The notes under the pieces are model-generated. The model did not search any database. It was given only the letters and a program-made list of their open reading frames with translations, and was not told the DNA's origin. Positions 25,968 through 32,046 of a stretch of 64,000 bases of DNA are shown in pieces. This stretch comes from a virus. The position numbers were made by a program, and so were the translations under genes. Every line of letters begins with the position of its first letter. Within the stretch, counting starts at the first letter, position 1. The stretch spans positions 1 through 64,000 of the IMG/VR virus record IMGVR_UViG_3300040801_001492; one strand, written 5' to 3'.

Positions 25968-26207
25968 TTATTTATCGTTTAAAAATTCTTCCCATTTATA
26001 GAGAAGGTTATGTTTAGTTAAAAATTCTCTCAGTTTATTCTCTCTACGTAATATTATAGCTTTCTGTATCATATTAAAACTAAGATAACCTATGCCTAAG
26101 AAGACAGCACCTGCTACTGCATAGCCATCATTAGTTACCAAATAGTGTATAAAAGCTGATATATAAAAACCTAAAAAGAATATATCTATCCATCCTACTT
26201 TATTCAT
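25968..26207 (-). CDS. Two-span membrane protein, unrecognised
   Basis: This 79-residue protein has two hydrophobic segments, about residues 5-25 (WIDIFFLGFYISAFIHYLV) and 29-50 (YAVAGAVFLGIGYLSFNMIQ), followed by a basic, amphipathic tail (ILRRENKLREFLTKHNLLYK). A holin would look like this, but early or middle expression beside metabolic genes argues for another membrane role. Confidence 0.45.
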   Translation of the reverse strand: MNKVGWIDIFFLGFYISAFIHYLVTNDGYAVAGAVFLGIGYLSFNMIQKAIILRRENKLREFLTKHNLLYKWEEFLNDK

Positions 26208-26209
26208 AA

Positions 26210-26509
26210 TTATTCTTGTTTATCTTTCCAAAGAAGAAATACCACATTACATAATACATGTGCCATCGAAGGTAATCCAGACTCATCATCTACTCTCTCA
26301 CCTTTTCTCCATGATGTCAAATGTCTCATTAATGCTGCATAGTATCTATCTTCAAAGTTATCTAATGTTTTCCAATTATCGGGGCCATATTTACCAGCTC
26401 CAAAAGTAAGTATCTTTACACAGTCTTCTACACATTCGATAGGAAGCAAATCCCATCTAAGCTTATCTGTATCATACTTAATACCAGGCTCAGTCTTTCT
26501 CGACTCCAT
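26210..26509 (-). CDS. dATP/dGTP diphosphohydrolase N-terminal-domain-like protein (PF18909 type)
   Basis: This 99-residue protein fits the family pattern KYDTDKLRWDLLPIECVED, then LTFGAGKYGPDNW, YYAALMRHLTSWRKGE and DESGLPSMAHVLCNVVFLLW. His and Asp/Glu residues are placed as in the all-alpha NTP pyrophosphohydrolase group. It is thought to hydrolyse deoxypurine triphosphates, shaping the nucleotide pool. It overlaps the DUF4406-like gene by 20 nt, and together they look like a purine-pool module. The family is recognised from motifs only. Confidence 0.7.
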   Translation of the reverse strand: MESRKTEPGIKYDTDKLRWDLLPIECVEDCVKILTFGAGKYGPDNWKTLDNFEDRYYAALMRHLTSWRKGERVDDESGLPSMAHVLCNVVFLLWKDKQE

Positions 26510-26954
26510 ATAGAACTGCTTTATCTATATACCTATAAACAGCTGTAATCTCTCCTTCAACTGTTTCAAAATCTATAATGCTATTAGTACGTTTACCTGT
26601 CTCAAAATACTTATTCATCTCATTAATCTGTTCAAAGACAGGAATATTATTCTCTATAGCTAGTTTTATCTCCATCTGAGTACCCTTAGAGGTCTCATAT
26701 CCTGGAGTAAGTATCACTGCATCAGAAGCCAATAGCCATACCTGACCCATATCAAAATAATTGTGGTAATCGTCATATCCAAACTTAATCCCCATTAGAA
26801 GATCAATAGCTGGTATATAAGGCGAATAGCCTTCTTGACGTACTTCCTCTGCTCTCTCCATCATCTTGTGCACATTATGCAAGTAGTTCACTGCGTCAGC
26901 ATTCAACTTACCCGCTACATACACTCTCTTAATCTTACTGTAATTCTTCTTCAT
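26490..26954 (-). CDS. DUF4406/nucleoside 2-deoxyribosyltransferase-like protein
   Basis: This 154-residue protein starts with KRVYVAGKLNADAVNY, then helical MERAEEVRQEGYSPYIPAIDL, QVWLLASDAVILTPGYETSKGTQMEIKLA and NIPVFEQINEM. Those are the Rossmann-like steps of the nucleoside deoxyribosyltransferase superfamily (YAGK/GxxxGT). Members transfer deoxyribose between bases or act as nucleoside hydrolases. Here it overlaps the diphosphohydrolase-like gene and lies between the tRNA-Asp gene and that gene. It likely recycles nucleosides. Confidence 0.65.
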   Translation of the reverse strand: MKKNYSKIKRVYVAGKLNADAVNYLHNVHKMMERAEEVRQEGYSPYIPAIDLLMGIKFGYDDYHNYFDMGQVWLLASDAVILTPGYETSKGTQMEIKLAIENNIPVFEQINEMNKYFETGKRTNSIIDFETVEGEITAVYRYIDKAVLYGVEKD

Positions 26955-26978
26955 ATGCTCCTTTTACTTTTGCTTTAG

Positions 26979-27050
26979 CAGTCTGTGGGAGATTCGAACT
27001 CCTAACCCCAGCTTGACAAGCTGGTATGTTACCATTACACCACACAGACT
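26979..27050 (-). tRNA. tRNA-Asp (GTC)
   Basis: The minus strand gives a 72-nt cloverleaf: acceptor AGTCTGT with ACAGACT and G discriminator, anticodon stem CCAGC with GCTGG, loop TTGTCAA (anticodon GTC), and TTCGAAT in the T loop. The first T-stem pair is a mismatch. The CCA is not encoded. It follows the 42-residue gene and precedes the DUF4406-like gene on the same strand. Confidence 0.9.
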
Positions 27051-27056
27051 AATGCC

Positions 27057-27185
27057 TTACAAGAGATTTAAAGTTTCTCTAAGCTTTACTTCTATAAGAT
27101 TTTTAACAGGTTCAGAAAGTTTATCTCCCATAACATAAAAATCTAATAGTAATTCTAATAATCTAATACGCTCCTTTGTTGTCAT
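27057..27185 (-). CDS. 42-residue Leu-rich helical protein
   Basis: The start ATG at 27185 lies 2 nt after the stop of the 85-residue gene. The sequence MTTKERIRLLELLLDFYVMG, then DKLSEPVKNLIEVKLRETLNLL, forms two amphipathic helices. It ends 6 nt before the tRNA-Asp gene. The stop and start spacing support translation coupling; function is unknown. Confidence 0.5.
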   Translation of the reverse strand: MTTKERIRLLELLLDFYVMGDKLSEPVKNLIEVKLRETLNLL

Positions 27186-27187
27186 TT

Positions 27188-27445
27188 TTATAACCAATTT
27201 ATACTTGTTTCTTTACTGTTACTATCTTCATAAATAAATACTCTATATCCATCTATTACAGCTGTAAGATAACTACGTACCTTATCTATAGTAGGTAACT
27301 TAGCTTTTACATTAAACGAATAAGTATCATTAAAAGATTCAAAGTCCTTCTTCAGCTGCTTATAGTCTTCTGACGTACAAATAACCATTACTGTATGGTT
27401 ACTCTTAGTATCTGTATGAATAAATTCTTTTATTTTATCTAACAT
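27188..27445 (-). CDS. Small alpha/beta protein, unrecognised
   Basis: This 85-residue protein starts MLDKIKEFIHTDTKSNHTVM and continues VICTSEDYKQLKKDFESFND, SFNVKAKLPTIDKVRSYLTAV and GYRVFIYED. It is the first gene after a full promoter (27467-27498), so it leads the transcript that covers the 42-residue gene and tRNA-Asp. No family recognised. Confidence 0.45.
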   Translation of the reverse strand: MLDKIKEFIHTDTKSNHTVMVICTSEDYKQLKKDFESFNDTYSFNVKAKLPTIDKVRSYLTAVIDGYRVFIYEDSNSKETSINWL

Positions 27446-27466
27446 ACTGTAAATCTTTAATTAATA

Positions 27467-27498
27467 CAAAGGTAAACATAATAATCGAGAAAACCAAA
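27467..27498 (-). promoter_or_regulatory. Bacteroidota-type promoter
   Basis: The minus strand reads TTTG, 20 nt, TACCTTTG. It lies between the tRNA-Gln terminator and the 85-residue gene. The surrounding sequence is nearly the same as in the promoter at 28132-28163, including TTGnTAAAAAATTTGG and ATTATTAT, which suggests the two derive from one another. Confidence 0.75.
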
Positions 27499-27528
27499 TT
27501 TTTTAACAACTTTTTTTAATTTTTTTAT

Positions 27529-27560
27529 AAAAAAGAACCCCAGGATCGTAACCCTGGGGT
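27529..27560 (-). terminator. Terminator after tRNA-Gln
   Basis: On the minus strand an 8-bp stem (ACCCCAGG with CCTGGGGT) is followed by TCTTTTTT. A second hairpin (TCATAGA with TCTATGA, 27563-27583) lies between it and the tRNA, possibly a 3' processing element. Confidence 0.85.
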
Positions 27561-27592
27561 GGTCATAGACTACTAATCTATGAGGGGGTATG

Positions 27593-27663
27593 TTGCCTTA
27601 TCAGGATTCGAACCTAAAACTCCAGATTCAAAGTCTGGTGTGTTGCCATTACACTATAAGGCA
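27593..27663 (-). tRNA. tRNA-Gln (TTG)
   Basis: The minus strand gives acceptor TGCCTTA with TAAGGCA plus A discriminator, anticodon stem CCAGA with TCTGG, loop CTTTGAA (anticodon TTG) and a TTCGAAT T loop. No CCA is encoded. It is 5 nt downstream of the tRNA-Thr gene in the same transcript. Confidence 0.9.
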
Positions 27664-27668
27664 GTTTG

Positions 27669-27736
27669 AGCCGGTGAGGAGAGTCGAACTCCTGTCACAT
27701 CCTTACAAGGGATGCTCTTAGACCATTTACACCGGC
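27669..27736 (-). tRNA. tRNA-Thr (TGT) lacking the 5' strand of its D stem
   Basis: The minus strand gives acceptor GCCGGTG with CACCGGC, T discriminator, anticodon stem CATCC with GGATG, loop CTTGTAA (anticodon TGT) and TTCGACT T loop. Between the acceptor and the anticodon stem it reads TAAATGGTCTAAGAG. Usual tRNAs read TAGCTCAATGGT.TAGAGC, so the four bases GCTC of the D stem appear to be deleted while GAGC remains. The D arm can hardly pair. It may be a broken gene or a truncated working tRNA. Confidence 0.75.
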
Positions 27737-27739
27737 ATA

Positions 27740-27775
27740 AAAAAAGTGGCCCCACCAGAACGGCAGTAGCCACTT
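27740..27775 (-). terminator. Terminator of the structured RNA
   Basis: On the minus strand, AAGTGGC pairs with GCCACTT; the inner part (CTAC with GTGG) also pairs. A run of seven T follows, then the tRNA-Thr gene begins. Read-through to the tRNAs would be needed if they share the upstream promoter. Confidence 0.8.
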
Positions 27776-28126
27776 GTATCTAAGGGGAAGGAATCAACAC
27801 AGTAATACCTTTTTATTATATTAATACTAATAATACTAATAACCTAATCTTTAATATATAATCTAATCCCTAGGACTCTCACCTAACCTACAGTTTTACA
27901 TCATGTTAGATTTTAGAATATCACTTGTCATAGTTAGTCTTTCACGCCCCTACCTTTCGGTACTTTTCGATTAGCTTTCCCTTAACGCTGTCCTTCGTAG
28001 TAATCCCTATAACTTGATCAATTCCTTTTGAGACTGAGAGGACTTTATCCCCTCATGCAGCCTGTCGCTACTTTTTGCATTGGTGCTACCAGGCGACTGT
28101 TATATTTAGACACTATAACTCTCAAT
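27740..28126 (-). ncRNA. Structured noncoding RNA of about 390 nt with its own promoter and terminator
   Basis: This gene-free stretch is not random. It starts just after a full promoter, ends in an intrinsic terminator and lies directly before the tRNA-Thr gene. Predicted stems on the minus strand are GTTATA/TATAAC (28119-28099), GTCGC/GCGAC (28097-28064), which can knot with GCCTG/CAGGC, GAGG/CCTC (28054-28038), GATTA/TAATC (28005-27969), TACC-GAAA-GGTA with a GNRA loop (27962-27951), CTAAC/GTTAG (27909-27883) and GACT/AGTC (27939-27874). GC content is higher than its surroundings. ROOL and GOLLD are the best-known large phage RNAs beside tRNAs; this one is shorter and I cannot place it in a known class. 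Confidence 0.6.
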
Positions 28127-28131
28127 TTTCA

Positions 28132-28163
28132 CAAAGATAAAAATAATAATTGACATTTCCAAA
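28132..28163 (-). promoter_or_regulatory. Bacteroidota-type promoter for the structured RNA and tRNAs
   Basis: The minus strand reads TTTG, exactly 20 nt, TATCTTTG. Transcription should start near 28125, which is the 5' end of the structured RNA. It lies 50 nt after the stop of the methyltransferase gene. Confidence 0.8.
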
Positions 28164-28213
28164 TTTTTTAGCAACTTTTTTATGTATAAAAATCTTAGGT
28201 TTCCCCAGAAAAT

Positions 28214-28933
28214 TTAAAATAACTGTCCCTGAGACTGTTGTGCCTGTATACGATCATTGCACTGCTTAGCATAATTAGCACTAATCTCACTTCCAACCCA
28301 GTTTCTATCTAAAATCATAGCTGCTAAAGCTGTTGTTCCACTACCCATAAACGGATCATACACCAATTCTCCTGCTCTACTAAAGTTCTTTACAAAGAAT
28401 CCAGGTATATTAAGTGGAAATATTGCTCCATGACCTTCTATCTTATTTCTAAGCTTAGTATTTTTACCTTCCCTAATAACATTACTCAAACTACCTCTTC
28501 TAAAATTACCTTTATCAAAATATCTCTTATCAGCCCCATTCTTAGCAAAAACTAATATAAATTCAAACTGACTATTCAATACCTTATCTGATATAGCAGG
28601 CTCAGCATGTATCTTATCCCATATAAGCACCTCCTTAAGGTTCTTACTAAAATACCCTATCAGCTTCCATAAAGCCTCCTTATTGCCTGATACCATCTGT
28701 ACATTATAAAATACATAGTTCTTAGTAACCCTCATCATCTCCTGTATAATATTCTTCTGCCAGACAAAATAATCATTCTGATCTAAACTATCCTTATATA
28801 CCCCATCATACTTATATATCCTATCTGTACTAAGATTATATGGCGGTGATGTAATAGTTATATCAACGAAATTATTACTCATCTTCTGCATAGTCTCCAT
28901 ACAGTCTTCTACATACAATTTATTAATCTCCAT
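28214..28933 (-). CDS. DNA methyltransferase, N4-cytosine/N6-adenine type
   Basis: This 239-residue protein has the catalytic motif TSPPYN at residues 28-33 and the S-adenosylmethionine motif DPFMGSGTTALAA near residue 195, in the beta-class order (catalytic motif first). Such enzymes modify DNA bases to resist host restriction or to mark phage DNA. The motif SPPY is common in N4-cytosine enzymes but does not settle the base. It overlaps the RusA gene by 11 nt (stop of RusA inside its start), so the two are co-expressed. No partner nuclease is visible, so it looks like an orphan methylase. Confidence 0.85.
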   Translation of the reverse strand: MEINKLYVEDCMETMQKMSNNFVDITITSPPYNLSTDRIYKYDGVYKDSLDQNDYFVWQKNIIQEMMRVTKNYVFYNVQMVSGNKEALWKLIGYFSKNLKEVLIWDKIHAEPAISDKVLNSQFEFILVFAKNGADKRYFDKGNFRRGSLSNVIREGKNTKLRNKIEGHGAIFPLNIPGFFVKNFSRAGELVYDPFMGSGTTALAAMILDRNWVGSEISANYAKQCNDRIQAQQSQGQLF

Positions 28934-29297
28934 CCCACTTAATTATCATATAATTACTATCACTCCAATACTTACTGGCATCTATATGCCATACATCCTT
29001 ATCCTCCTGCTCTAATGCATCCATAAAAGCTTTAATTAAATTATCTAAATCAGGCTTCTGATGGTGAGGCTTACCTAAAAATTCACTCCTCTTCTTCTTA
29101 CTCCAGCTCTTAGGCATAGATAAATAAAAATCTATCTTAAAATTCCTGGGTAGACTAAACTTAATTTCATTAGCTAATATATTTAATCCATCCTTATATA
29201 TATAATACCTCTCTACTACAGACCTACCCCTCCATCTATCACTCTGTGTCATCCTTGGCTTAGGTATAGGCTTAATATCAAACTTTACTTCCTTCAT
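28923..29297 (-). CDS. RusA-type Holliday junction resolvase
   Basis: I use the ATG at 29297 (MKEVKFDIKPIPKPRMTQSD), giving 124 residues; an upstream in-frame ATG lies inside the previous gene. The diagnostic segment is HHQKPDLDNLIKAFMDALEQ, then VWHIDASKYW, with the metal-binding Asp residues of RusA. The enzyme cuts four-way junctions made during recombination or replication and helps clear DNA before packaging. It is in the first operon of the left arm, beside the methyltransferase. Confidence 0.85.
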   Translation of the reverse strand: MKEVKFDIKPIPKPRMTQSDRWRGRSVVERYYIYKDGLNILANEIKFSLPRNFKIDFYLSMPKSWSKKKRSEFLGKPHHQKPDLDNLIKAFMDALEQEDKDVWHIDASKYWSDSNYMIIKWDGD

Positions 29298-29589
29298 CTC
29301 CAAATCCTTTAGGTATAACACTAAACCCTTCCTCTGCCTTAACATCATCTACCTTGAAATATAAAGTACAATCATGCCACTTCATAACCTCAATAGTATC
29401 TATATCATACTCCATCTTACTACCATGTGACGGTACATAATAACCATTGATGTGACTTAAAAACTCCTCATACGCCCATGGTGTCATATATACATAATAA
29501 TCACAATGCCTAACATCATGCTTAAACTCAATATTAACTATCCTCTCCAAAAGAGCTTCCTCCAACTTCTTCATTATATTCTTAGCCAT
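29278..29589 (-). CDS. Small protein, unrecognised
   Basis: This 103-residue protein starts MAKNIMKKLEEALLERIVNI and contains aromatic and His-rich stretches (VRHCDYYVYMTPWAYEEFL, YYVPSHGSKMEYD, MKWHDCTLYFKV). It overlaps the RusA gene by 20 nt. No motif recognised. Confidence 0.45.
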   Translation of the reverse strand: MAKNIMKKLEEALLERIVNIEFKHDVRHCDYYVYMTPWAYEEFLSHINGYYVPSHGSKMEYDIDTIEVMKWHDCTLYFKVDDVKAEEGFSVIPKGFGDEGSKV

Positions 29590-29600
29590 AATAATAATTT

Positions 29601-29756
29601 TTAATTAACCCCTACTTCCTGTATCAACTTTATCTTTACCTCCTCTATAACCGACCTGATAAATTCTCTGTAAGCATCATCACCTAACCAACCCCTCAGC
29701 TGTATTATAATATGTGAAAAATCCTTACCTTCCTCCTGTTTATTATATTCATCCAT
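29601..29756 (-). CDS. 51-residue protein, unrecognised
   Basis: The start ATG at 29756 lies 24 nt after a full promoter. The protein starts MDEYNKQEEGKDFSHI and carries an amphipathic helix (YREFIRSVIEEVKIKLIQEV). Its stop lies 11 nt before the next gene. The promoter position strongly supports it as the first gene of a transcript that includes RusA and the methyltransferase. Confidence 0.55.
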   Translation of the reverse strand: MDEYNKQEEGKDFSHIIIQLRGWLGDDAYREFIRSVIEEVKIKLIQEVGVN

Positions 29757-29779
29757 ATATACAAATTTTAATTATACCC

Positions 29780-29811
29780 CAAAGATAAGTATAATTTTTG
29801 TAACCACCAAA
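29780..29811 (-). promoter_or_regulatory. Bacteroidota-type promoter
   Basis: The minus strand reads TTTG, 20 nt, TATCTTTG, just after the terminator of the 68-residue gene. It should drive the operon from 29756 to the methyltransferase stop at 28214. Confidence 0.75.
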
Positions 29812-29838
29812 TATTTTGACACTTTTTTTCAAAAAAAT

Positions 29839-29860
29839 AAGGAGAATTTTACTTCTCCTT
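29839..29860 (-). terminator. Terminator overlapping the end of the 68-residue gene
   Basis: On the minus strand AAGGAGAA pairs with TTCTCCTT, followed by TATTTTTTTG. The stem includes the last codons and stop of the gene. Confidence 0.75.
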
Positions 29861-30055
29861 AATCTTCTTACTACAATCAGCTATCTCATCATCCACCTCA
29901 AGTATTAAATCCTGTAAATACTTCTTGTACCTCTCTAACTTATCTACCCTCTCCTTTAGGTAGCTCTTCTTAGGTACCACATCGTGAGTATTTGGATTAT
30001 AAAAATACCTGTCTAGATTAGTAGCCCAATCACCAAAATGCCATATGCTCATCAT
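29849..30055 (-). CDS. First leftward gene: small coiled-coil protein
   Basis: This 68-residue protein starts MMSIWHFGDWATNLDRYFYN, then a coiled coil (LKERVDKLERYKKYLQDLILEVDDEI), and ends in a Lys-rich stretch. It is the gene nearest the divergent control region on the left side and is closed by its own terminator, the setting of an immediate early gene. A host-takeover role is possible; nothing in the sequence fixes it. Confidence 0.5.
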   Translation of the reverse strand: MMSIWHFGDWATNLDRYFYNPNTHDVVPKKSYLKERVDKLERYKKYLQDLILEVDDEIADCSKKIKEK

Positions 30056-30454
30056 AATTACTATATTTTAAAGTTCAATAATAACTATCAAAATCTATAC
30101 CTCCTAAGAAGACAGACATGATGACACTCCTTTATATAAACACCCCGTACACTTTGTCATATATAAAACATACCCCCGGTACTTTCTGTCAGATAAAATT
30201 TATATATACTGTCAAGTGTGTAGGTCTTATACTATGTTTTTTTATTATGGTATTGACGAGTGTGTAGGTCTTGTTATTAAAATATACTTCGTAGTCGAGA
30301 GTATAGGTATAATGATAATTTTTTATACACTATAGAGTGTGTAGGTCTATTCCTAAACACACCCACGCTTATTTTGAGATTGGGTTATGGCCCGCTTTGT
30401 TGGTGGTGTTGTAACTTATTATTTATTTATTAATTAAAATTTGGAGGATTTAAA
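30056..30454. promoter_or_regulatory. Divergent control region between the two arms
   Basis: This 399-nt gap lies between the first genes of both arms. It holds two motif copies reading left (30139-30159, 30169-30191) and four reading right (30210-30230, 30253-30273, 30293-30313, 30331-30351), the right-hand ones 38-44 nt apart. The shared core is about TGAC..AGTGTGTAGGTCTT. No TAnnTTTG promoter is seen here, so these copies are the best candidates for early promoters. A 14-codon ATG ORF with an AGGAG site (30119 to 30075, minus) is too short to trust. Confidence 0.65.
30139..30351. repeat. Six copies of a 20-nt motif in two orientations
   Basis: Leftward copies read TGACAAAGTGTACGGGG and TGACAGAAAGTACCGGGG on the minus strand. 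Rightward copies read TTGACGAGTGTGTAGGTC and close variants, the third being degenerate (GAGAGTATAGG). Each set points toward its own arm, as paired promoters or protein-binding sites would. Confidence 0.7.
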
Positions 30455-30745
30455 ATGAATTTAACTAAATTTCAACCTGCTGAAGCAAGGAAAGCTCTTA
30501 AGCTTATCGAAATTGATGCTGATTGGACTGAAGGACAAAACCGTGGTATTGTCACTGTTCAGGAGTTTGTTGGTGGTGAGCCTGGTGTTAAAGCCAGATG
30601 TGAGTGTTTCTTTATGAATGAGCTTGGTGATCACCTGAAGGATGAGGATGGTAATCTTGAAGGACTCTATCTGAGTTCTAAGAAGGATTACTTGCTTAAG
30701 CCTGGTGGTTATGAAAGACCTGATGGACTTGGTGTTGTTGAGTAA
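30455..30745 (+). CDS. First rightward early protein, unrecognised
   Basis: This 96-residue protein starts MNLTKFQPAEARKALKLIEI. It is acidic (DHLKDEDGNLEG) and has a Gly-rich middle (EFVGGEPGVKARCECF). A GGAGG site stands 9 nt before the ATG, unlike most genes in this window, and the four right-pointing motif copies lie just upstream. Base composition is richer in GC than in its neighbours. High early expression is likely. The role is unknown; candidates are host-takeover or anti-defence proteins. Confidence 0.6.
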   Translation: MNLTKFQPAEARKALKLIEIDADWTEGQNRGIVTVQEFVGGEPGVKARCECFFMNELGDHLKDEDGNLEGLYLSSKKDYLLKPGGYERPDGLGVVE

Positions 30746-30753
30746 TCTTGTGT

Positions 30754-30777
30754 GGAGGGTAGCTTAGGCTACCTTCC
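30754..30777 (+). terminator. Hairpin after the first early gene
   Basis: GGAGGGTAGC pairs with GCTACCTTCC (one G-T pair). No T-run follows, so it may be a processing or pausing site rather than a full intrinsic terminator. Confidence 0.5.
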
Positions 30778-30977
30778 ATAACCTATCATAATAACCTATT
30801 AACATCTATTATACTTCTATGACATAGTTGTAGTTAGTTTCGATTTGTTTTCATAATTAAACTTTTTAGTGACATAATAAGTATTGGTTCTTTAATTACT
30901 GGTATAACTATCATAGTAGTAATAGATTGAAGAGATTGTCTTAGTTTTTCATAGTTAATAGGTTTTATGGTTTGGTT

Positions 30978-31091
30978 AAGCTGTTATGAGTGATACTAAT
31001 TGATGTAATTAACTGTTTATCAGAGTAGTTAATGGAGTATTGGCTTCATCCTTACTATTTCACATCTTTTATTTATCATTCATAACAGCTT
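30978..31091 (+). repeat. Long inverted repeat able to form a 114-nt stem-loop
   Basis: Arms 30978-30995 and 31074-31091 are complementary over 17 of 18 bases and close a 78-nt loop with its own 7-bp stem. Either a structured RNA or a DNA cruciform could result. Confidence 0.65.
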
Positions 31092-31201
31092 TCATTTAAT
31101 AGTTATAACTAAAACTATACTTTTTATTCATGTTCGATATTGATTAATCAGGCTCGGAACCTGACTTGAATACTAATTTATAAACCTTAAAACTAAATGT
31201 T

Positions 31202-31408
31202 ATGAGATGGTTATCTAAAGAATCTCCTAAAATAGGAGACACACGTATCAAGTCACATTTTCTTTGGTTACCTAAATGTGCTACAAATGTTAATGATAAA
31301 AAAGAATGGAGATGGTTTGAAGATGCTACATATGAACAAGAATATTGTGACGGTTGGGATGATATTAGTTGGTATAATACTATTTGGATAGATAAATCTA
31401 ATTTATAA
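31202..31408 (+). CDS. Trp-rich early protein, unrecognised
   Basis: This 68-residue protein starts MRWLSKESPKIGDTRIKSHF and carries WRWFEDATYEQEYCDGWDD and WYNTIWIDKS. Its Trp pattern resembles zinc- or lipid-free small beta proteins, but no family fits. It is the first gene after the long inverted repeat and is preceded by TTATGAG without a Shine-Dalgarno. Confidence 0.5.
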   Translation: MRWLSKESPKIGDTRIKSHFLWLPKCATNVNDKKEWRWFEDATYEQEYCDGWDDISWYNTIWIDKSNL

Positions 31409-31427
31409 ACCTTAAAAACTATACATC

Positions 31428-31622
31428 ATGACTTACACACAAACAATTTATTCAGCTCCTCGTAGGATATTTTCACATCGTGGTTTATCTCCTAAGGGTC
31501 ATAAACTATTGGTTACAGCTAGTAGTAAGAAAGAAAAGAAAGCTATATGGGATAAGTATGGTAAGAACTATTATAAAGATAATCCTCTTGCCAGACCGTT
31601 ACATCAGATTAAACATGATTAG
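31428..31622 (+). CDS. Small basic early protein, unrecognised
   Basis: This 64-residue, Lys-rich protein has MTYTQTIYSAPRRIFSHRGL, SPKGHKLLVTASSKKEKKAI and WDKYGKNYYKDNPLARPL. The basic, Tyr-rich sequence could contact nucleic acid. It follows the 68-residue gene in the same transcript. Confidence 0.45.
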   Translation: MTYTQTIYSAPRRIFSHRGLSPKGHKLLVTASSKKEKKAIWDKYGKNYYKDNPLARPLHQIKHD

Positions 31623-31650
31623 TAATATGTAGCTTGCCGTGAGTATGATT

Positions 31651-31713
31651 AATAGTAAGTATTGTATAAGATGCTTATCAACAAGGTTGGTTCCCTTATA
31701 TGATGCTTACTAT
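31651..31713 (+). terminator. Hairpin with T-run between early genes
   Basis: AATAGTAAG pairs with CTTACTATT, and an inner GTATAAG pairs with CTTATAT (one wobble). TTTTTG follows. It may end the first early transcript. Confidence 0.6.
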
Positions 31714-31750
31714 TTTTGTTAGTATAAATATAACTAAAACTATAAATATT

Positions 31751-32044
31751 ATGAAAAAGTATAAACCAGAGATTACAGTAGATAGAGAAACATCTACTGA
31801 ACCAGAAGATATTTTCTTTGCTGGTAATATAGTAGAATTTGTACCAGAAACGAAAACACAAAAACCATATATTGTAATGGTTGTAGAACACAGATTTATT
31901 GGGCGACCAATAGATAATAAACATTTTAAAGGTGTTATCCTTGATGAATCTGATAGTATTTATGTTACTCAAGGAGAATACAGTGAATCTTTTCATAAAG
32001 ATTCATTTAGACAATTTCATGGAACAATAACTATAAAAGTATAA
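31751..32044 (+). CDS. Early protein, unrecognised
   Basis: I take the ATG at 31751 (MKKYKPEITVDRETSTEPED) over an earlier in-frame ATG at 31700 inside the hairpin; it gives 97 residues. The sequence continues as a beta-rich protein (VEFVPETKTQKPYIVMVVEH, GVILDESDSIYVTQGEY). A small SH3-like fold is possible. No family match. Confidence 0.5.
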   Translation: MKKYKPEITVDRETSTEPEDIFFAGNIVEFVPETKTQKPYIVMVVEHRFIGRPIDNKHFKGVILDESDSIYVTQGEYSESFHKDSFRQFHGTITIKV

Positions 32045-32046
32045 TT

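Larger units (their letters stand above)
30746..31201 (+). promoter_or_regulatory. 456-nt gene-free stretch with a long inverted repeat
   Basis: Apart from the hairpin at 30754-30777, no ORF of note lies here. An 18-nt arm AAGCTGTTATGAGTGATA (30978-30995) is matched with one change by the complement of 31074-31091. A nested 7-bp stem (ATTAACT with AGTTAAT, 31008-31033) lies inside. A small hairpin (TCAGG with CCTGA, about 31148-31164) follows. The stretch could be a leader RNA, replication origin element or protein target; there is no open frame. Confidence 0.55.

Noticed and set aside
26210-26954. 2-aminoadenine (Z) DNA pathway
   Set aside because: The diphosphohydrolase-like gene is suggestive, but no PurZ or DatZ gene is in the window, so the pathway is not supported here.
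27740-28126. Group I intron
   Set aside because: A P7-like pair is suggestive, but no exon is interrupted and P1 and P3 cannot be drawn. The promoter and terminator point to a stand-alone RNA.
27740-28126. tmRNA or RNase P RNA
   Set aside because: The tRNA-like ends of tmRNA and the conserved core of RNase P are not found in it.
30075-30119. 14-codon ORF with AGGAG site before the first left-arm gene
   Set aside because: Possible leader peptide, but too short and without coupling to the next gene to support.
30210-30351. Spaced repeats looking like a short CRISPR array
   Set aside because: The copies vary, include leftward copies nearby, have spacers rich in AT and there are no cas genes. 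They read as promoter-like or protein-binding sites.
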